A DNA stretch of 64,000 nucleotides from Heliocidaris tuberculata (Eukaryota > Echinodermata > Echinoidea > Camarodonta > Echinometridae): contig CM046839.1 of assembly GCA_025618425.1 (NCBI GenBank), positions 4,067,008-4,131,007 of the forward strand, read 5' to 3'. Positions 23,911 to 36,188 of the stretch are shown here, piece after piece. How positions within the stretch are numbered: position 1 is the first letter of the stretch; the number at the start of each line of letters is the position of its first letter. A program made the translations under genes and the position numbers. Below the pieces are notes generated by a model. That model saw only the letters and a list, made by a program, of their open reading frames with translations, ran no database searches and was not told where the DNA came from.

Positions 23911-26093
23911 AATATGAAGAGTACATTTTATTGTAAATTGATATAAATACAGGACAGCAATTTATTCCAATATTATGTTAGATATTATCAAGCTATAGTC
24001 GGTGGGGAAATTTATTGTGATGCATTATATCCTCGCATTCTTTTTTGTCAATCAACATTTATATTTTAATAATATTTCATTATAAAGCAAATGATAAAGC
24101 CTTTGAATGTAAAATGTTGTCTTTACATTGCATGAATAATGTTTGTATTGAAAAGAGCCTTTGAAATCTTCACTATTAAGTTGGTTAAACAATGATATGT
24201 TAGTTGAAATTGGTTTTATTTTTGAGCAATGGAAGAGCATAGAATGAGAACTTGTTGAGTGAATATTTCTCCTCATTTTTTTTTTCCTACTTGGACAGTT
24301 CTAATATCTTAAATACAGAATAATCCATATATTCTCCTTTTTTTTTTGATCTTGGTATATTTGAAATAGTAACCCAGCAGTACTTCTATCAAAAATATTT
24401 TTGTCATTATTTTCCACATAATGGAGATGAAGGAAAAGAAAGAGTGAATTGAAAATTCTCAGTATTTTTCATATTTCATTCATGTGGAGTATTTTAAATG
24501 GTAGAAGAATTGCTTTCCTTTTGCTGTAGATACTTAAGGGTTTGATTTCTTAGCCCATTTCATTTCTGTTTTTCTTTTATTTCATGCTATTGCAATATAT
24601 CTATATACATTTTCTGTGGAAATAACTTTGTACCATTTATGCTGTAAATTATTTTAAAGATTTATATGATATAAATTGTGTTATAAGACTGGCTTTAATG
24701 CTGAATGCATTAAAATATTGAATGAAATACATGGATTTCATATTGAGTCTTCCTTCCAGCAAAATTAGTGTGCAAAAATGTGATTTTGTTTATAGCAGTA
24801 GTTATCCATTTTAACTGATGGATTAACGTTTAAAAGAATGTTGTTTGGGTAAATTATTCCTATGAATTTTGTTGTAAGTTTTATGAAGTTGAGGACACCA
24901 TATATCCGTAAATAGCAAATGATATAGGATACATTACTGTATTGAATTGAAAGCCTACTAAAAAATAGACATGCCTTAGCGTCATCAATTTTTTTTTCCT
25001 AATTATAATAGGGACGTTATCAACATATTTCATGAACTAGTCATTCGTGCAAGGGAATACAGGTGTACACTGTAGCATAATAGATTTGATGTACATGCAT
25101 TAATTGATCCCCAAAATATATCTCTTATATTCTCAGAAATTTAATTCTTTGTAGGGTTTCAGAAAGTGATCTCAACCACCCCCAAAATAATTACACAGAC
25201 TTGTGTTGATTAATTATTGTCTTTTTCTTTTTGGATCTTTCTCTTCCTTTTTTTCCTGTCCTTTCATTCTTCCCCTCATAACACCTCTTTCTTGTTCTTG
25301 ATCTTCTTGTTCTTTCTTTCTTTCTTTCTTTCTTTCATTTTTTTTCTTTCTTCTACTTATTTTCTTCTTCCTTTTCCCTTCTCATTTTCTGTATTTTCTT
25401 TGTTTTTCTACTTTTTTGCTCGTTTCTTCTACTCTTTTCCATTTTCAGTGTCGTCTCCATCCTATTGTAGCATAAAGGGGAAAAATTGATGAAGTAAAAG
25501 CCATGTTTAATAAAGGGGGGAAAATTATCGCATTTATTATGTTTAATATCAATCACTTTGACCACGGTCTGTAGTGTTTCCTACCCAGCCATTCGGGTTC
25601 ACTCAACTAATTTGGGCTGTTTGAAATATGGCTGGTCGAAGCCGCAAGTCACGACGAGAAATTTTATAAATATCCTAGATTAGAAAAGATTTCCGATTTC
25701 GTCAAGCCGATAAGGTGAATTTGTTTGACAACGTCTACATGAACTGCTAGTACATTAAGTTTTGTCTAGACAACATAAAGTACCTTTGGGCAGCAGTTCG
25801 TTGTCGAAGGGGGTGGGGGGGGGGGGGGAGGGGTGCGAGGGTTGGGCGATACACCAAATGATTTGAGAAGGAGAAATATAAACAAAATATATTCCGAAAA
25901 CATGCTTACCTCATCGGCTTAATTGGTCTGTAATTAGCACACACAACATCGATTTTCATTTTGTTAATAAAGACAATAATGTCAAAGCAGAAGGCATAAT
26001 GGAAAAAACCCGAACAAAACTATATAGATATTTGATTATACATTAATGTCCTAAACATCCACGTGAGGGGGAAGAGAGAAAGATAAAGGGGAA

Positions 26094-26097
<4 letters not shown>
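23911..26097. other. Noncoding; pyrimidine tract at 25217-25460
   Basis: AT-rich, no gene recognised. From about 25217 to 25460 the plus strand is almost only T and C, with (TTTC)n near 25312-25335. A poly-G run is near 25810-25830. Confidence 0.5.
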
Positions 26098-26101
<4 letters not shown>

Positions 26102-26149
<48 letters not shown>

Positions 26150-26200
26150 AGCTAGGTAGAGAAAGAGAGAGTCAGGGATAGAAAGGGAGGTAAAGAGGGA

Positions 26201-26241
<41 letters not shown>
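26102..26241. repeat. (GA)n microsatellites
   Basis: Two GA runs of about 45 and 38 bp, separated by an imperfect purine stretch. Confidence 0.9.
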
Positions 26242-26243
<2 letters not shown>

Positions 26244-27529
26244 AACCTAGGGGGTGAATAAACGCGGGATCTTGGATGACATGCACATAATCGATTTCTA
26301 TTATTGAATACCCGGAAGAGAATATTTGTTGAGGAGAACATTCCATTGCTTCCTGACTACCTCTTCATGAAGTTCCTGTGTGTCTAGGTCGTAGTTCATT
26401 TTTTATTGACATTGTCCTTCTCACGGCAATGACCTGTCTGTTTAATCATGAATCTTTAGTTAACCCCTCTTATATCAAAAGGAAAATAAATCTGTTCGTG
26501 TATATCAACTTGCTTTTGCACTTCCGAAGACAGTTTTCTGATAGATGAGTAAAGGGGGAAAAAAGACCTTTTCACCATGAAGCCATTCATTTTATGTGTA
26601 TCTGAATGCAGATGCATAACATTACCAGCGGTGATATTACATGTACATGTACATGTACATATGTGTATATGCAAAGAAAAAATTAACAAATCAGTACGGT
26701 AAATAATATTACAGGCCTATACATGTATAAGTGAAAAAAGAGCAAATTACAGCTATATGAAATTAACATAGTAACAATCAAAGAAAGATGATAATGATCG
26801 GGGGGGGGGGGGGGGTGTTTCTTAAAGCTGTTTGTAAAGTTACGCATGACTTTGCGAATGACTCAAATATGACAAGCCAAAGGGCATGCTCAATCATTTT
26901 AACTGCATCAACTAAAGTTGAACTGTGCAGATGTAGATTAACATTCTTATTATAACAAACATTTTTAATGCAAAGTATATTTTTGCCATAATTTAATTGA
27001 GGTTATTGGAAATACAGTCGCACTTTGTTAAAACATCATGACAAACTTTGGGCATCCTATCTGGCACTTCATATTCAAGTCGTTCTTAAAGTCATACGTA
27101 CCAACAGCTTTATGAAACAACCCCCGGGTTAATAACCAATTTTGGTTGTATAAAAAAGAGATATGGAACGAGGGAGTTTCCGTTTTTATCACGGATGTGT
27201 TGAGTATCACCCCCGCAGTGACCATAGCTAATCTCTACACCACAGGCAGACCTTACAGTCACGTACATATGTACTAAAAAAAGTACTATGTCATGTCATT
27301 CATTTGGAGAGGCTTCGGTCCTTTATTTATTCATTTATTCATGTATTTAATTAATTTATTATTTATGTATGTATGTATGTATCTATTTATCATTTTTTGT
27401 TCACTTTTTAGTCATGTATGTATTTATTTATTAGTCTTATTATTATCATAATTATTATTATTATTATTATTAATTTTTATTTATTGATTCATTTATGAAT
27501 TTCTTTATTATATATATATATAAAAAAAC
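26242..27529. other. Noncoding AT-rich stretch
   Basis: No gene seen. Holds ACATGTAC repeats near 26640-26658, a poly-G run near 26800-26815, and TTTATTTATT-type low-complexity DNA from about 27320. Confidence 0.45.
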
Positions 27530-27686
27530 AAACTATTAGAAATGTCATGCTTTTATCCAACTTCTTTATTTCCTCACGAATTTTCGACGGTACTCACACC
27601 GTCTTTCTCAAGTGAATTGTGAGTACCGTCGAAAATTCGTGAGGAAATAAAGAAGTTGGATAAAAGCATGACATTTCTAATAGTTT
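27530..27686. repeat. Perfect 68-bp inverted repeat (hairpin)
   Basis: The left arm 27530-27597 and right arm 27619-27686 are exact reverse complements by my reading, with a 21-nt loop. Arms contain CTTCTTTATTTCCTCACG and CGACGGTACTCAC. TA and T/A runs flank both sides. The exact match means the palindrome is young or kept in step by gene conversion. The type of element is unknown. Confidence 0.9.
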
Positions 27687-27726
27687 TTTTTTTTTGATAT
27701 TCTACCAACACGTGGACTTTGTATTT

Positions 27727-27772
<46 letters not shown>

Positions 27773-29408
27773 ATTTGTTTTTTTTTTTTTATTTATTAAT
27801 CATTATTATTTTTTTTTTTGGGGGGGGGGCATAGGCCTACTAATTGACAGGCATGATTCGCTCCCATAGGATATACAGTTAATTGATTCGGATATTAATA
27901 GCCCCCCCCCCCCCCTTCGTGAATCGACACCCCTGTTCATTTCAGTGGTAGTTTTCATTACATGATTGATATATCTTCTTATTGAAATATACATGCTCTG
28001 TTTTTATAAATATTACTTTATCACATTTCTCATTCATTTTTTTTTCTTCAATTATCAATTTCATCATCAACTAACCTCACTTTTGAGAACATTATAATTT
28101 GGAATGACTATAAGTCGTATCATCATCCGCTGTACATCAACTTTTAATGCAATCGTAATCGTTGTTTGAGATTTTGAGCTTAATAAAGTAAAAAACATTT
28201 ACACACTTAAAATGAATTGTACTTGGATTGCATTTACTTCATTATGTTCATTGCATATAAAAAACATTAAAAACTTAAAAAATGTGTGTTTACAAGTTCA
28301 TCTGACAACCAAAATAGAATCATCTTGTCAAGAAGTTCTCCTACTCTCCCCTTCTTATGACTTCCATCAGATAAAGTGATCTTGAGCTATCCCACTGGGG
28401 AGAGTAATGAATTCTATCCGTATTGAATTTTTGATCGATGTCTAGGGATCAAGTGAAATTAATAGCTGCTATCAAAATCACCTACGACAACTGCAAAAAG
28501 TAGATCCTATCGGTGAGTGCCCGTGAGAATAATTTCCCAAAATAATTCAACCTTTGCTCGTCACTTCGAGATGAAGACATCATAAAGAATGAACGAATAT
28601 GTAAATGTAATAAGCAATTAGGTTAGAGGCCATGCCTATATTTATCTTCTCGAAAGTTATGCTAGGAACGAGTTTATTAGCAGATAATTTGAGCGCTTTC
28701 TTTGAAAATCTACTCAAATCGTAAAAATAAAAATCTTAATAGAGTAGATTGCATAATTGGGTATGATGTTTGTACATGAGCAGAGTAATGTTGTTATTGG
28801 ATAGCCCTTTACTTCTTAAAGATAGCAAGGAAATTGAGCAAATGCCAACAACAAATTGACACTACTACCTATTATTAATCTGGTAATAATTCTACATGAC
28901 TATGCTTATTGTCATTACGTATACCACTTAGTCCCCAACAAAATATGATACTTTCCACATATTTTTTTTAAAAATGTAATACTCGCTGAAATAGAACCTA
29001 AATCTGATTGACTGTATTGGATTATTTTATGTGATCTACAGATCATTAATGAGTTCAGAGGGGTTTTTAGGCCTATGTCATTTACTATGTTCGAAGGAAG
29101 AAGAAAATTTTTATTCATATTATACAGATCCTGCCGTCGATACTAAACCTGTAACTGTTGCTGTAACTAAAGCAAGATATATCTTATATAAAAAAAATTG
29201 TGTTTCATAATTGATTGTTATTACGTGGCTACTGTAATGCGAGTCAGATATATCTAGCCATTCGAATTTAGCCTAATGCTTGAATGTATATGATCACAGA
29301 ATTAAAAGTATAATCACAAATATTCACCCCCTCAACAAAAAACAAAATAAAAACAAAAACAAAAACAAAAAACAAAAACAAAAAACATATATATATATAT
29401 ATATATAT
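27687..29408. other. Noncoding; (TA)n at 27730-27765
   Basis: No gene seen. It holds a TA microsatellite, T/A and G or C homopolymer runs near 27778-27915, and a run of AAAACA words into a TA run at about 29340-29409. Confidence 0.5.
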
Positions 29409-29536
29409 AATTGTAAGGAAATAACATATACAACAGCTTTGGCAACTCTCGTGGAAATAATTATAATTGTGAGAAATGAAAAGGAGAGAATAATGGTTGC
29501 GTAGCTTAAATCTGGTGTCGCCGAAATCACTGGCCC

Positions 29537-29607
29537 GTCTCCGTGGTCTAGTGGTTAAGGCATTGGCGTTCTAAGCCAACGACCCGGGTTCGATTCCCGG
29601 CGGAGAC
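29537..29607 (+). tRNA. tRNA-Arg (TCT), copy 1
   Basis: Full cloverleaf: acceptor GTCTCCG/CGGAGAC; D-stem GTCT/AGGC with one G-T pair; D-loop AGTGGTTA keeping GG; anticodon stem TTGGC/GCCAA with loop GTTCTAA and anticodon TCT; T-stem CCGGG/CCCGG with loop TTCGATT. The B box GGTTCGATTCC is perfect. ATTTTTTC just after the end gives a pol III terminator. Unusual: G at position 32. The D-arm looks like that of tRNA-Glu. Confidence 0.9.
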
Positions 29608-29868
29608 ATTTTTTCAACCTTTGCAAAAATTCAAATAGGGAGGACAGCTCTGGGGAACTTTGATTTAAGCTACGCAACCATTATTCTCTCATTTTCATTT
29701 CTCATATATATAATTGTAAGGAAATAACATATACAACAGCTTTGGCAACTCTCGTGGAAATAATTATAATTGTGAGAAATGAAAATGAGAGAATAATGGT
29801 TGCGTAGCTTAAATCAAAGTTCCCCAGAGCTGTCCTCCCTTTTTGAATTTTTGCAAAGGTTGAAAAAT

Positions 29869-29939
29869 GTCTCCGCCGGGAATCGAACCCGGGTCGTTGG
29901 CTTAGAACGCCAATGCCTTAACCACTAGACCACGGAGAC
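29869..29939 (-). tRNA. tRNA-Arg (TCT), copy 2
   Basis: Same 71-nt sequence as copy 1 with anticodon loop GTTCTAA. The minus-strand downstream has a T5 terminator. It lies in the outer left arm of the palindrome and mirrors the copy at 31043. Confidence 0.9.
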
Positions 29940-30282
29940 GGGCCAGTGATTTCGGCGACACCAGATTCAATTGACCGACAGATTGACAAATCTTCAACCT
30001 TATTAATTAATTCCTTTGTCGGGGGCAGGTGAGTTTTGAACAAAGACAAGCCGCATGCCTCAGCTGGATCCAAGCGAATGCTTTGAGATACATGTATACA
30101 TTAGAATAATAATCATTATAAACAATTGTAAGGAAATAACATATACAACAGCTTTTTTCAACTCTCGTGGAAATAATTATAATTGTGAGAAATGAAAATG
30201 AGAGAATGATGGTTGCGTAGCTTAAATCAAAGTTCCCCAGAGCTGTCCTCCCTTTTTGAATTTTTGCAAAGGTTGAAAAAAT

Positions 30283-30353
30283 GTCTCCGCCGGGAATCGA
30301 ACCCGGGTCGTTGGCTCAGAACGCCAATGCCTTAACCACTAGACCACGGAGAC
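30283..30353 (-). tRNA. tRNA-Arg (TCT), copy 3, loop variant
   Basis: Same body. The anticodon loop is GTTCTGA, so position 37 is G instead of A. A T6 terminator follows. Inner left arm, mirroring the copy at 30620. Confidence 0.85.
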
Positions 30354-30619
30354 GGGCCAGTGATTTCGGCGACACCAGATTCAATTGACCGACAGATTGA
30401 CAAATCTTCAACCTTATTAATTAGTTCCTTTGTCGGGGGCAGGTGAGTTTTGAACAAAGACATACATGTATCTCAAAGCATTCCCTTGGATCCAGCTGAG
30501 GCATGCGGCTTGTCTTTGTTCAAAACTCACCTGCCCCCGACAAAGGAATTAGTTAATAAGGTTGAAGATTTGTAAATCTGTCGGTCAATTGAATCTGGTG
30601 TCGCCGAAATCACTGGCCC

Positions 30620-30690
30620 GTCTCCGTGGTCTAGTGGTTAAGGCATTGGCGTTCTGAGCCAACGACCCGGGTTCGATTCCCGGCGGAGAC
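30620..30690 (+). tRNA. tRNA-Arg (TCT), copy 4, loop variant
   Basis: Identical to copy 3 (loop GTTCTGA) with a T6 terminator. Inner right arm of the palindrome. Confidence 0.85.
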
Positions 30691-31042
30691 ATTTTTTCAA
30701 AATTTGCAAAAATTCAAAAAGGGAGGACAGCTCTGGGGAACTGTGATTTAAGCTACGCAACCATTATTCTCTCATTTTCATTTCTCACAATTATAATTAT
30801 TTCCACGAGCACTGACGAGAGTTGCCAAAGCTGTTGTATATGTTATTTCCTTACAATTGTTTATAATGATTATTATTCTAATGTATACATGTATCTCAAA
30901 GCATTCGCTTGGATCCAGCTGAGGCATGCGGCTTGTCTTTGTTCAAAACTCACCTGCCCCCGACAAAGGAATTAATTAATAAGGTTGAAGATTTGTCAAT
31001 CTGTCGGTCAATTGAATCTGGTGTCGCCGAAATCACTGGCCC

Positions 31043-31113
31043 GTCTCCGTGGTCTAGTGAAAAAGGCATTGGCGTTCTGAGCCAACGACCCGGGTTCGAT
31101 TCCCGGCGGAGAC
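31043..31113 (+). pseudogene. tRNA-Arg (TCT), copy 5, D-loop damaged
   Basis: Same body with loop GTTCTGA and a T6 terminator, but the D-loop reads AGTGAAAA instead of AGTGGTTA. This removes one of the conserved GG pair and spoils the A box. Stems are intact. Probably inactive, or transcribed weakly. Confidence 0.75.
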
Positions 31114-31211
31114 ATTTTTTCAACCTTTGCAAAAATTCAAAAAGGGAGGACAGCTCTGGGGAACTTTGATTTAAGCTACGCAACCATTATTCTCTCATTT
31201 TCATTTCTCAC

Positions 31212-31213
<2 letters not shown>

Positions 31214-31253
<40 letters not shown>

Positions 31254-31333
31254 CATATGTATATATATGCGTAAGTCGTTTTTATAGGTATCCAAAAGCA
31301 AAATACAGGTATATATATATATATATATATATA
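31214..31333. repeat. (TA)n microsatellites
   Basis: Two TA runs, at about 31214-31247 and 31309-31332, separate the tRNA palindrome from the foldback element on its right. Confidence 0.85.
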
Positions 31334-32324
31334 CAGTGCATCCCAGAAAAAAAGTTAACTGTTGGAAAAAGTCTACCCAAATAAATATTTCAAACTATTC
31401 TAAGGAAATTTTCATACCTGTGGATAGCTTAGGGTCTCTTGTGTCAAATGACACCAAAATATCAACCAATATTCTACGCTTGAGTGAGCAAAAGCTAATT
31501 TTGTGAAAGGGTGCAAAATCCAGACTTGACAAGAATTGATATTGGCGCTGGCTGGTATCAGCCAAGCTTAGTCATAAAAAGGCTTAGAAATTTCCATATT
31601 CTGGTCAATAAAAGGCAATATATGAAATAACAGGCTTTGTTCTATGTATGTCTTCACACATTGCATCAACATCCTATGCTTGAGTGAGCAATTAACTACT
31701 TTGTTGAGTGTTTCAAAATGTTATTTTTGGTGAGTCATTTGATTTCACCTGGCTTGTTCACTCAGTAAATTTTTGATGGGATTTATCAGGACATACAGTG
31801 AACAAAGTCTGTTCTTTCATAAATTGTCTTTTAATGATCAGAATATAACATTTTAAAGCCTTTTCATGGCTCTCAACTTTGCTGATACCAACCAGAACAT
31901 AACATTTGTCAAATATGGATTTTGCACCCTTTTCACGAAAATTGGTGTTTGCTCACTCAAGAGTAAAATATTGTGAGATTTTGATGTCATATGATAGAAG
32001 AGACCTAAGCTTTCCACAGGTATGAATATTTCCTGAAAATATTTCGAAATATTTAAATGGGGAGACTTTTTTTCAACTGTCAATTTTAAACGATTCTTGA
32101 TTTCGTTCATACAAGCCAGGACAAATACCAATTTTCGTCAAGTTTGAATTTTGCACCCTCTTACAAAAGTGGTTTTTGATCACTCAAACTCAATAACAAG
32201 TCGTTTTAAAAATTATTATTGCATATATAGGAGCCACCCAAGCTATCAACAGGAATGAAAATTGACGGAAAATATTCTGAAATATTGATTTGGGGAGACT
32301 TTTACCAACTGTTAACTTTTTTTG
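31334..32324. mobile_element. Foldback element, ~1 kb
   Basis: The left end CAGTGCATCCC is followed by AAGTTAACTGTTGG, and the right end is AACTGTTAACTTTTTTTGG. The phrases TTTTGCACCC, TTTGCTCACTCAAG and CACAGGTATGAA, or their complements, recur in both halves and again at 32150-32310. No open frame of note. Confidence 0.65.
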
Positions 32325-32349
32325 GGGGGGGGGGGGGAGTGGGGACGCG

Positions 32350-32393
<44 letters not shown>

Positions 32394-32394
32394 C

Positions 32395-32456
<62 letters not shown>
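32325..32456. repeat. Poly-G, (CA)n and (TA)n microsatellite
   Basis: A G run (about 32325-32337), then a CA run of about 35 bp (32352-32386), then ~55 bp of TA to 32455. Short open frames across it encode only simple peptides and are not genes. Confidence 0.95.
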
Positions 32457-32457
<1 letters not shown>

Positions 32458-35400
32458 TGGGTAAATTTTTTTTAAATAGTTTTTCATTTTGTGATTACGA
32501 AACCTTGGGTTTCCAAAAGGTCTAACAATCTGATTCAAACCGTATCTACTGGGTTGATATGTAACAGAAGCGATATTACCAGGACCCGATCGTGTACTTT
32601 AATAAAAATGCCACAGGAAGTATCTGCCACGTCAATCAGGAAACGAACTACCTTTCACAAATGATATCCATTTCCTCTCACATTTACCGTATTCATTGTT
32701 ATACAACGATATCCTGCAAAATCATTTTTTATAAGCATTCCAAAAGCAAAATACAATTGACAGGTAGGGTACTTTGAAGTTTCGTTTCAACTTCACAAGG
32801 ATGATTCCTAAACTCTTATCCTATGTATTCAATAAAGAATCCATGTGTACATGATAATTATTTTCTTCCTTTTTTTTTCAGAACTGTGCAAAAGAAGAAA
32901 TTTCCAACCAATGAGAATGAATTGATAAAATTGAGTAAAGTATTCATCATTCATGTTTGGAATAACCATGTTTATTCATTTGGACAATGCAACAAACCTT
33001 TAAAACATTTGAAAGTTTGAACATACATGTACAGTGATTCTGATCTCTTCATAAGTACGATAAGATAGGTCCTTCGTCTAATTCTAATTTTATTTATCAT
33101 GCTGTGGATGTTATATTTGGACAAGCAGTTAACTTACAGCTATAATGTTACAAGATTGACGGCAGCTTATAATGTCTCAAGTTACCAAACGAACCACTCG
33201 GAGTGACGGAGTACAGTGTGAGTCAATAAAAAAGAAACCTGAATATCGTTGCAATCAGTACATATTGATTTAGATAAATATACTCACATTGTAGCCTATC
33301 AGTTTTTCTTTAATTTGACACCTTGATCAATAAAATCCGACCATGGACAGCTGAACAGTAACAGTAATTTTTGCCTGATTCATGTCAAATTTGCCTCTTC
33401 CTTTTTCCTTCCTCTTTCCTTTTTAATGACTCACACTATATATTACCAGACAAAAACCATATCTCACTTCCTCAACATCTGAGAACATAGGAATGAACTG
33501 AACGCACTCTTTATTACGCAGTTTAATAAGATCACAGTACTTAACAAATTTATTGCAGAAATGTATCTGGAGCAGTTATGCACACAGTGCATGAAATGAA
33601 CAAAAAGCAACAATATAATGTGAACGAGTATAAATACTATTCATCTTCATAACAACATTCACTGATGTACTAGATCTAATCAAACTTTAAAAACATCAGA
33701 TATAACATGGAACTCTAGGGTCTCTCATGTATAAAGAAGTTGCAACTGAACGCATCTCCGACTCCGAGAATGGAAGGCAAGTCGTTACACCCATTTTTTA
33801 TTGGTTGAAGTTGGGTTTGATTTTTGAGTTGCATATAATCGCAATTTTGTTATAATGCCAGATGCCCCTGTCGAAGTAACATCACAGAAAATCAGTTATC
33901 GATATTACCTGAAAATGAAGGGGGGGGGGGGGGAAGAAGAAGAAAGGTTTTTTTTTTTTTTTTAAGCAGAAAATGAAGACAAATAGCATTGAAGGAGACC
34001 GAGAGGGTATCAGTACAATAGAAGAAAAAGAAGAATATAATTAATAACGTCACAAGTATTATACTGGGACGAAGACAATACATGTATGCAGTTTTACATG
34101 AAACATGCTTCACAATAACATAAGATAAATTCTGACCGAAATAAAATGCAGAACTGTACGTAAAAAAAAAATCGCAAAAGTGCAATACCATACATTGTTA
34201 GATTACTTAATTAATGCAGATGATATTGATCGCTAATAATCATGTTGAACGAATTTCAGACGTGCTGAAAGAAAATTTGTTCAGATTACACTATTTTGGT
34301 AATGATTTAATGTATATTGTTTGCCAGTAAAAAAAAATCTTGTCAAACTTTTGGCAAGTTTTGCTAATAAGCTTCATAAAATTGAGTTAATAGTTAGATA
34401 AATTGACTGAACCATGTGAACTGAGTACTGGTTTTTACCCGGAAATCTATTTTTTTAACGAATTTTGTTTCTTTTGTCGAAACGAAATATTGAAATTCTT
34501 TAATACCCCTGCCATTGTTGTAATTACTAGTTATTTCCTCTTTTTATAATGATATTATATGTAAATTTCACATTCATTTTCATTCATTGTAAACTTTTTA
34601 TATGTTTTATATTGTATTGCAATTCAGCCATTTAGCTCTGAAGATACCATCAAATAAAGCTTGGATTAAATTGAATTGATTTGAATTCTAAAATTTGAAC
34701 GAACATTCCAGTGCAGGGTCGGATCCAGGGTTGTCAGAAGGGGAGGGGGACAATGAGGATCGAACAAATCTGCCCCCACCCCGATACAAGGTTTTTGTTT
34801 ATTTCTAGGGGGGGGGGGGCAACCCCTTCTGGATCAGCCCATGCAGCCCATGGAAATATCTTATTGTTACGGTTGGATTAGAATATCCAAAATGTAGTAA
34901 TGCATGGCTTTTGTTGATAATCGCTGATCTCTTCTCATTATGCTAGAACAAAATAATCATGACATGCGGATCAAATCTACAGTTGTCGACATTAGTAGAA
35001 AATATCTCTCCTAAGAAAACATAAAAGTATTGTGTGGCCGGAATCCTGAATCCGGTTGCCTTCAGACATGATAGATATAAAGATGAGTCATATTGCACTT
35101 GCACACACAATTGAAGGTAAAGTTGACAAGGAAATTAAGTGTATCTCCTAAAAAGGAGTTATGGGTTTAGAAGGAGAGTTTTGGAATCTTTGAAAACTGT
35201 CTTGGCCAAACTTGTAATGTTTTGCTAATAAAATATGATTATTTTTATCTTTGCAAGTACGACATACTATCGCTTTTTCCTTTTCAATGATATTGTTTTT
35301 TCTTATACAGCCGTTATCACTCCAAAAATAGAAATCATTATTTTGTTAAAGTTATTCACTAAAAATCTGGTAAATGTAAGTTACTACATAGAAGCTGGAC

Positions 35401-35610
35401 TTAAATGTAATGTATAATTTTTGTTTACATTTCATGTTTCATTAAAAATGTTAGCATTAACAAAGCTTTATTAGTACAACAATATCCACGAGAGAATTTG
35501 TAACTTATCAATAGTGATCATGATTAGGTTTAGATTGAATGAATCAAATCAAAGATAAAATACATTATAATGACATGATTTATATTCCAATATTAAACAA
35601 AGACCAGCAG
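32457..35610. other. Noncoding; possible small MITE at 34715-34840
   Basis: No gene is recognised. At 34715-34840, GTCGGATCCAGG near the left end and CTTCTGGATCAGCCC near the right end, with G runs, suggest a small palindromic element of the GGATCCAGG type. Poly-G and poly-T runs are near 33920-33962. The rest is AT-rich. Confidence 0.45.
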
Positions 35611-35747
35611 GGGATCGTTTCATCAAGCGTTTTGTCAGTGAATTTTACCGAGAACTGTTATAAGCTACTGAAATCCTTGCATCTGATTGGCTGAGAGCAA
35701 ATTTGTCAGTAAAAATCACTGACAAGACACTTGATGAAACGCTCCCC
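35611..35747. mobile_element. Small palindromic MITE, ACTGTTATAAGCTAC family, copy 2
   Basis: The ends GGGATCGTTTCATCAAGCGTT and AACGCTCCCC-like are imperfect inverted repeats, with inner TTTTGTCAGTG/CACTGACAAGA words also paired. The core is nearly the same as in the element at 18441-18588, while the arms differ. Confidence 0.75.
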
Positions 35748-35783
35748 AGGTTCACTCAACAATCTCGTCCATCACACTGAACC

Positions 35784-36188
35784 TACACTGTAAAAATAAT
35801 AACTGTAAAACTACAGGTTTTCTGGCCCTTGAAATTACAAGTTATTGCCGTTATTTCAATTTTACAGTCTTTTTCCTGTAAAACAACAGCAATTTTGTTG
35901 GTTTACCGGAAATCAGCATTTACAATCGCCCGACATAAAACACTGTTAAAAAACCATTTCTCATATTTTAACAAGTTACCCAGTTAAATTACAAATCGTT
36001 TCCATGGTACCGTTTTAATTTACATAGATTTTCCTGTTAGAAATTAAAGTTTCTACTATTTAACCAAAAAAAAACAAACACGGAAATTTGTTATTTTACA
36101 TGTACTGTGGAAAAACGGGCATTCCCGGCATCCTGACTGACTGACAGGAAATTTCCCGTGAAAAAAAGGCAAAATTTTTTACAGTGTA
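35784..36188. mobile_element. TIR element, ~405 bp, TACACTGTAAAAA ends
   Basis: Starts TACACTGTAAAAA and ends TTTTTTACAGTGTA, a perfect inverted repeat of about 12 bp. The interior is rich in CTGTAAAAC and TTTTACAG words. No coding. It ends about 140 bp beyond the stop of the receptor gene at 36331. Confidence 0.7.

Larger units (their letters stand above)
29409..31217. repeat. tRNA-bearing palindrome and repeat complex
   Basis: Between about 29766-30463 and 30511-31217 the two strands mirror each other almost base for base. Both arms have TTGTGAGAAATGAAAATGAG, then GGTTGCGTAGCTTAAAT, a tRNA, CACCAGATTCAATTGACCGA, CTTTGTCGGGGGCAGGTGAG, then a second such set. The centre (about 30464-30510) holds ACATGTATCTCAAAGCATT and GGATCCAGCTGAGGC. 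A further tRNA cassette (29409-29712), flanked by inverted copies of the same AGCTACGCAACCATTATTCT sequence, abuts the left arm. Each arm carries two tRNA genes in mirror orientation. Confidence 0.85.

Noticed and set aside
30909..31183. Open frames over the tRNA palindrome, both strands
   Set aside because: They run through a tRNA and its flanking repeat, so coding is very unlikely.
32190..32538. Open frames across the CA/TA microsatellite
   Set aside because: They encode only TH/YI-type simple peptides from dinucleotide repeats.
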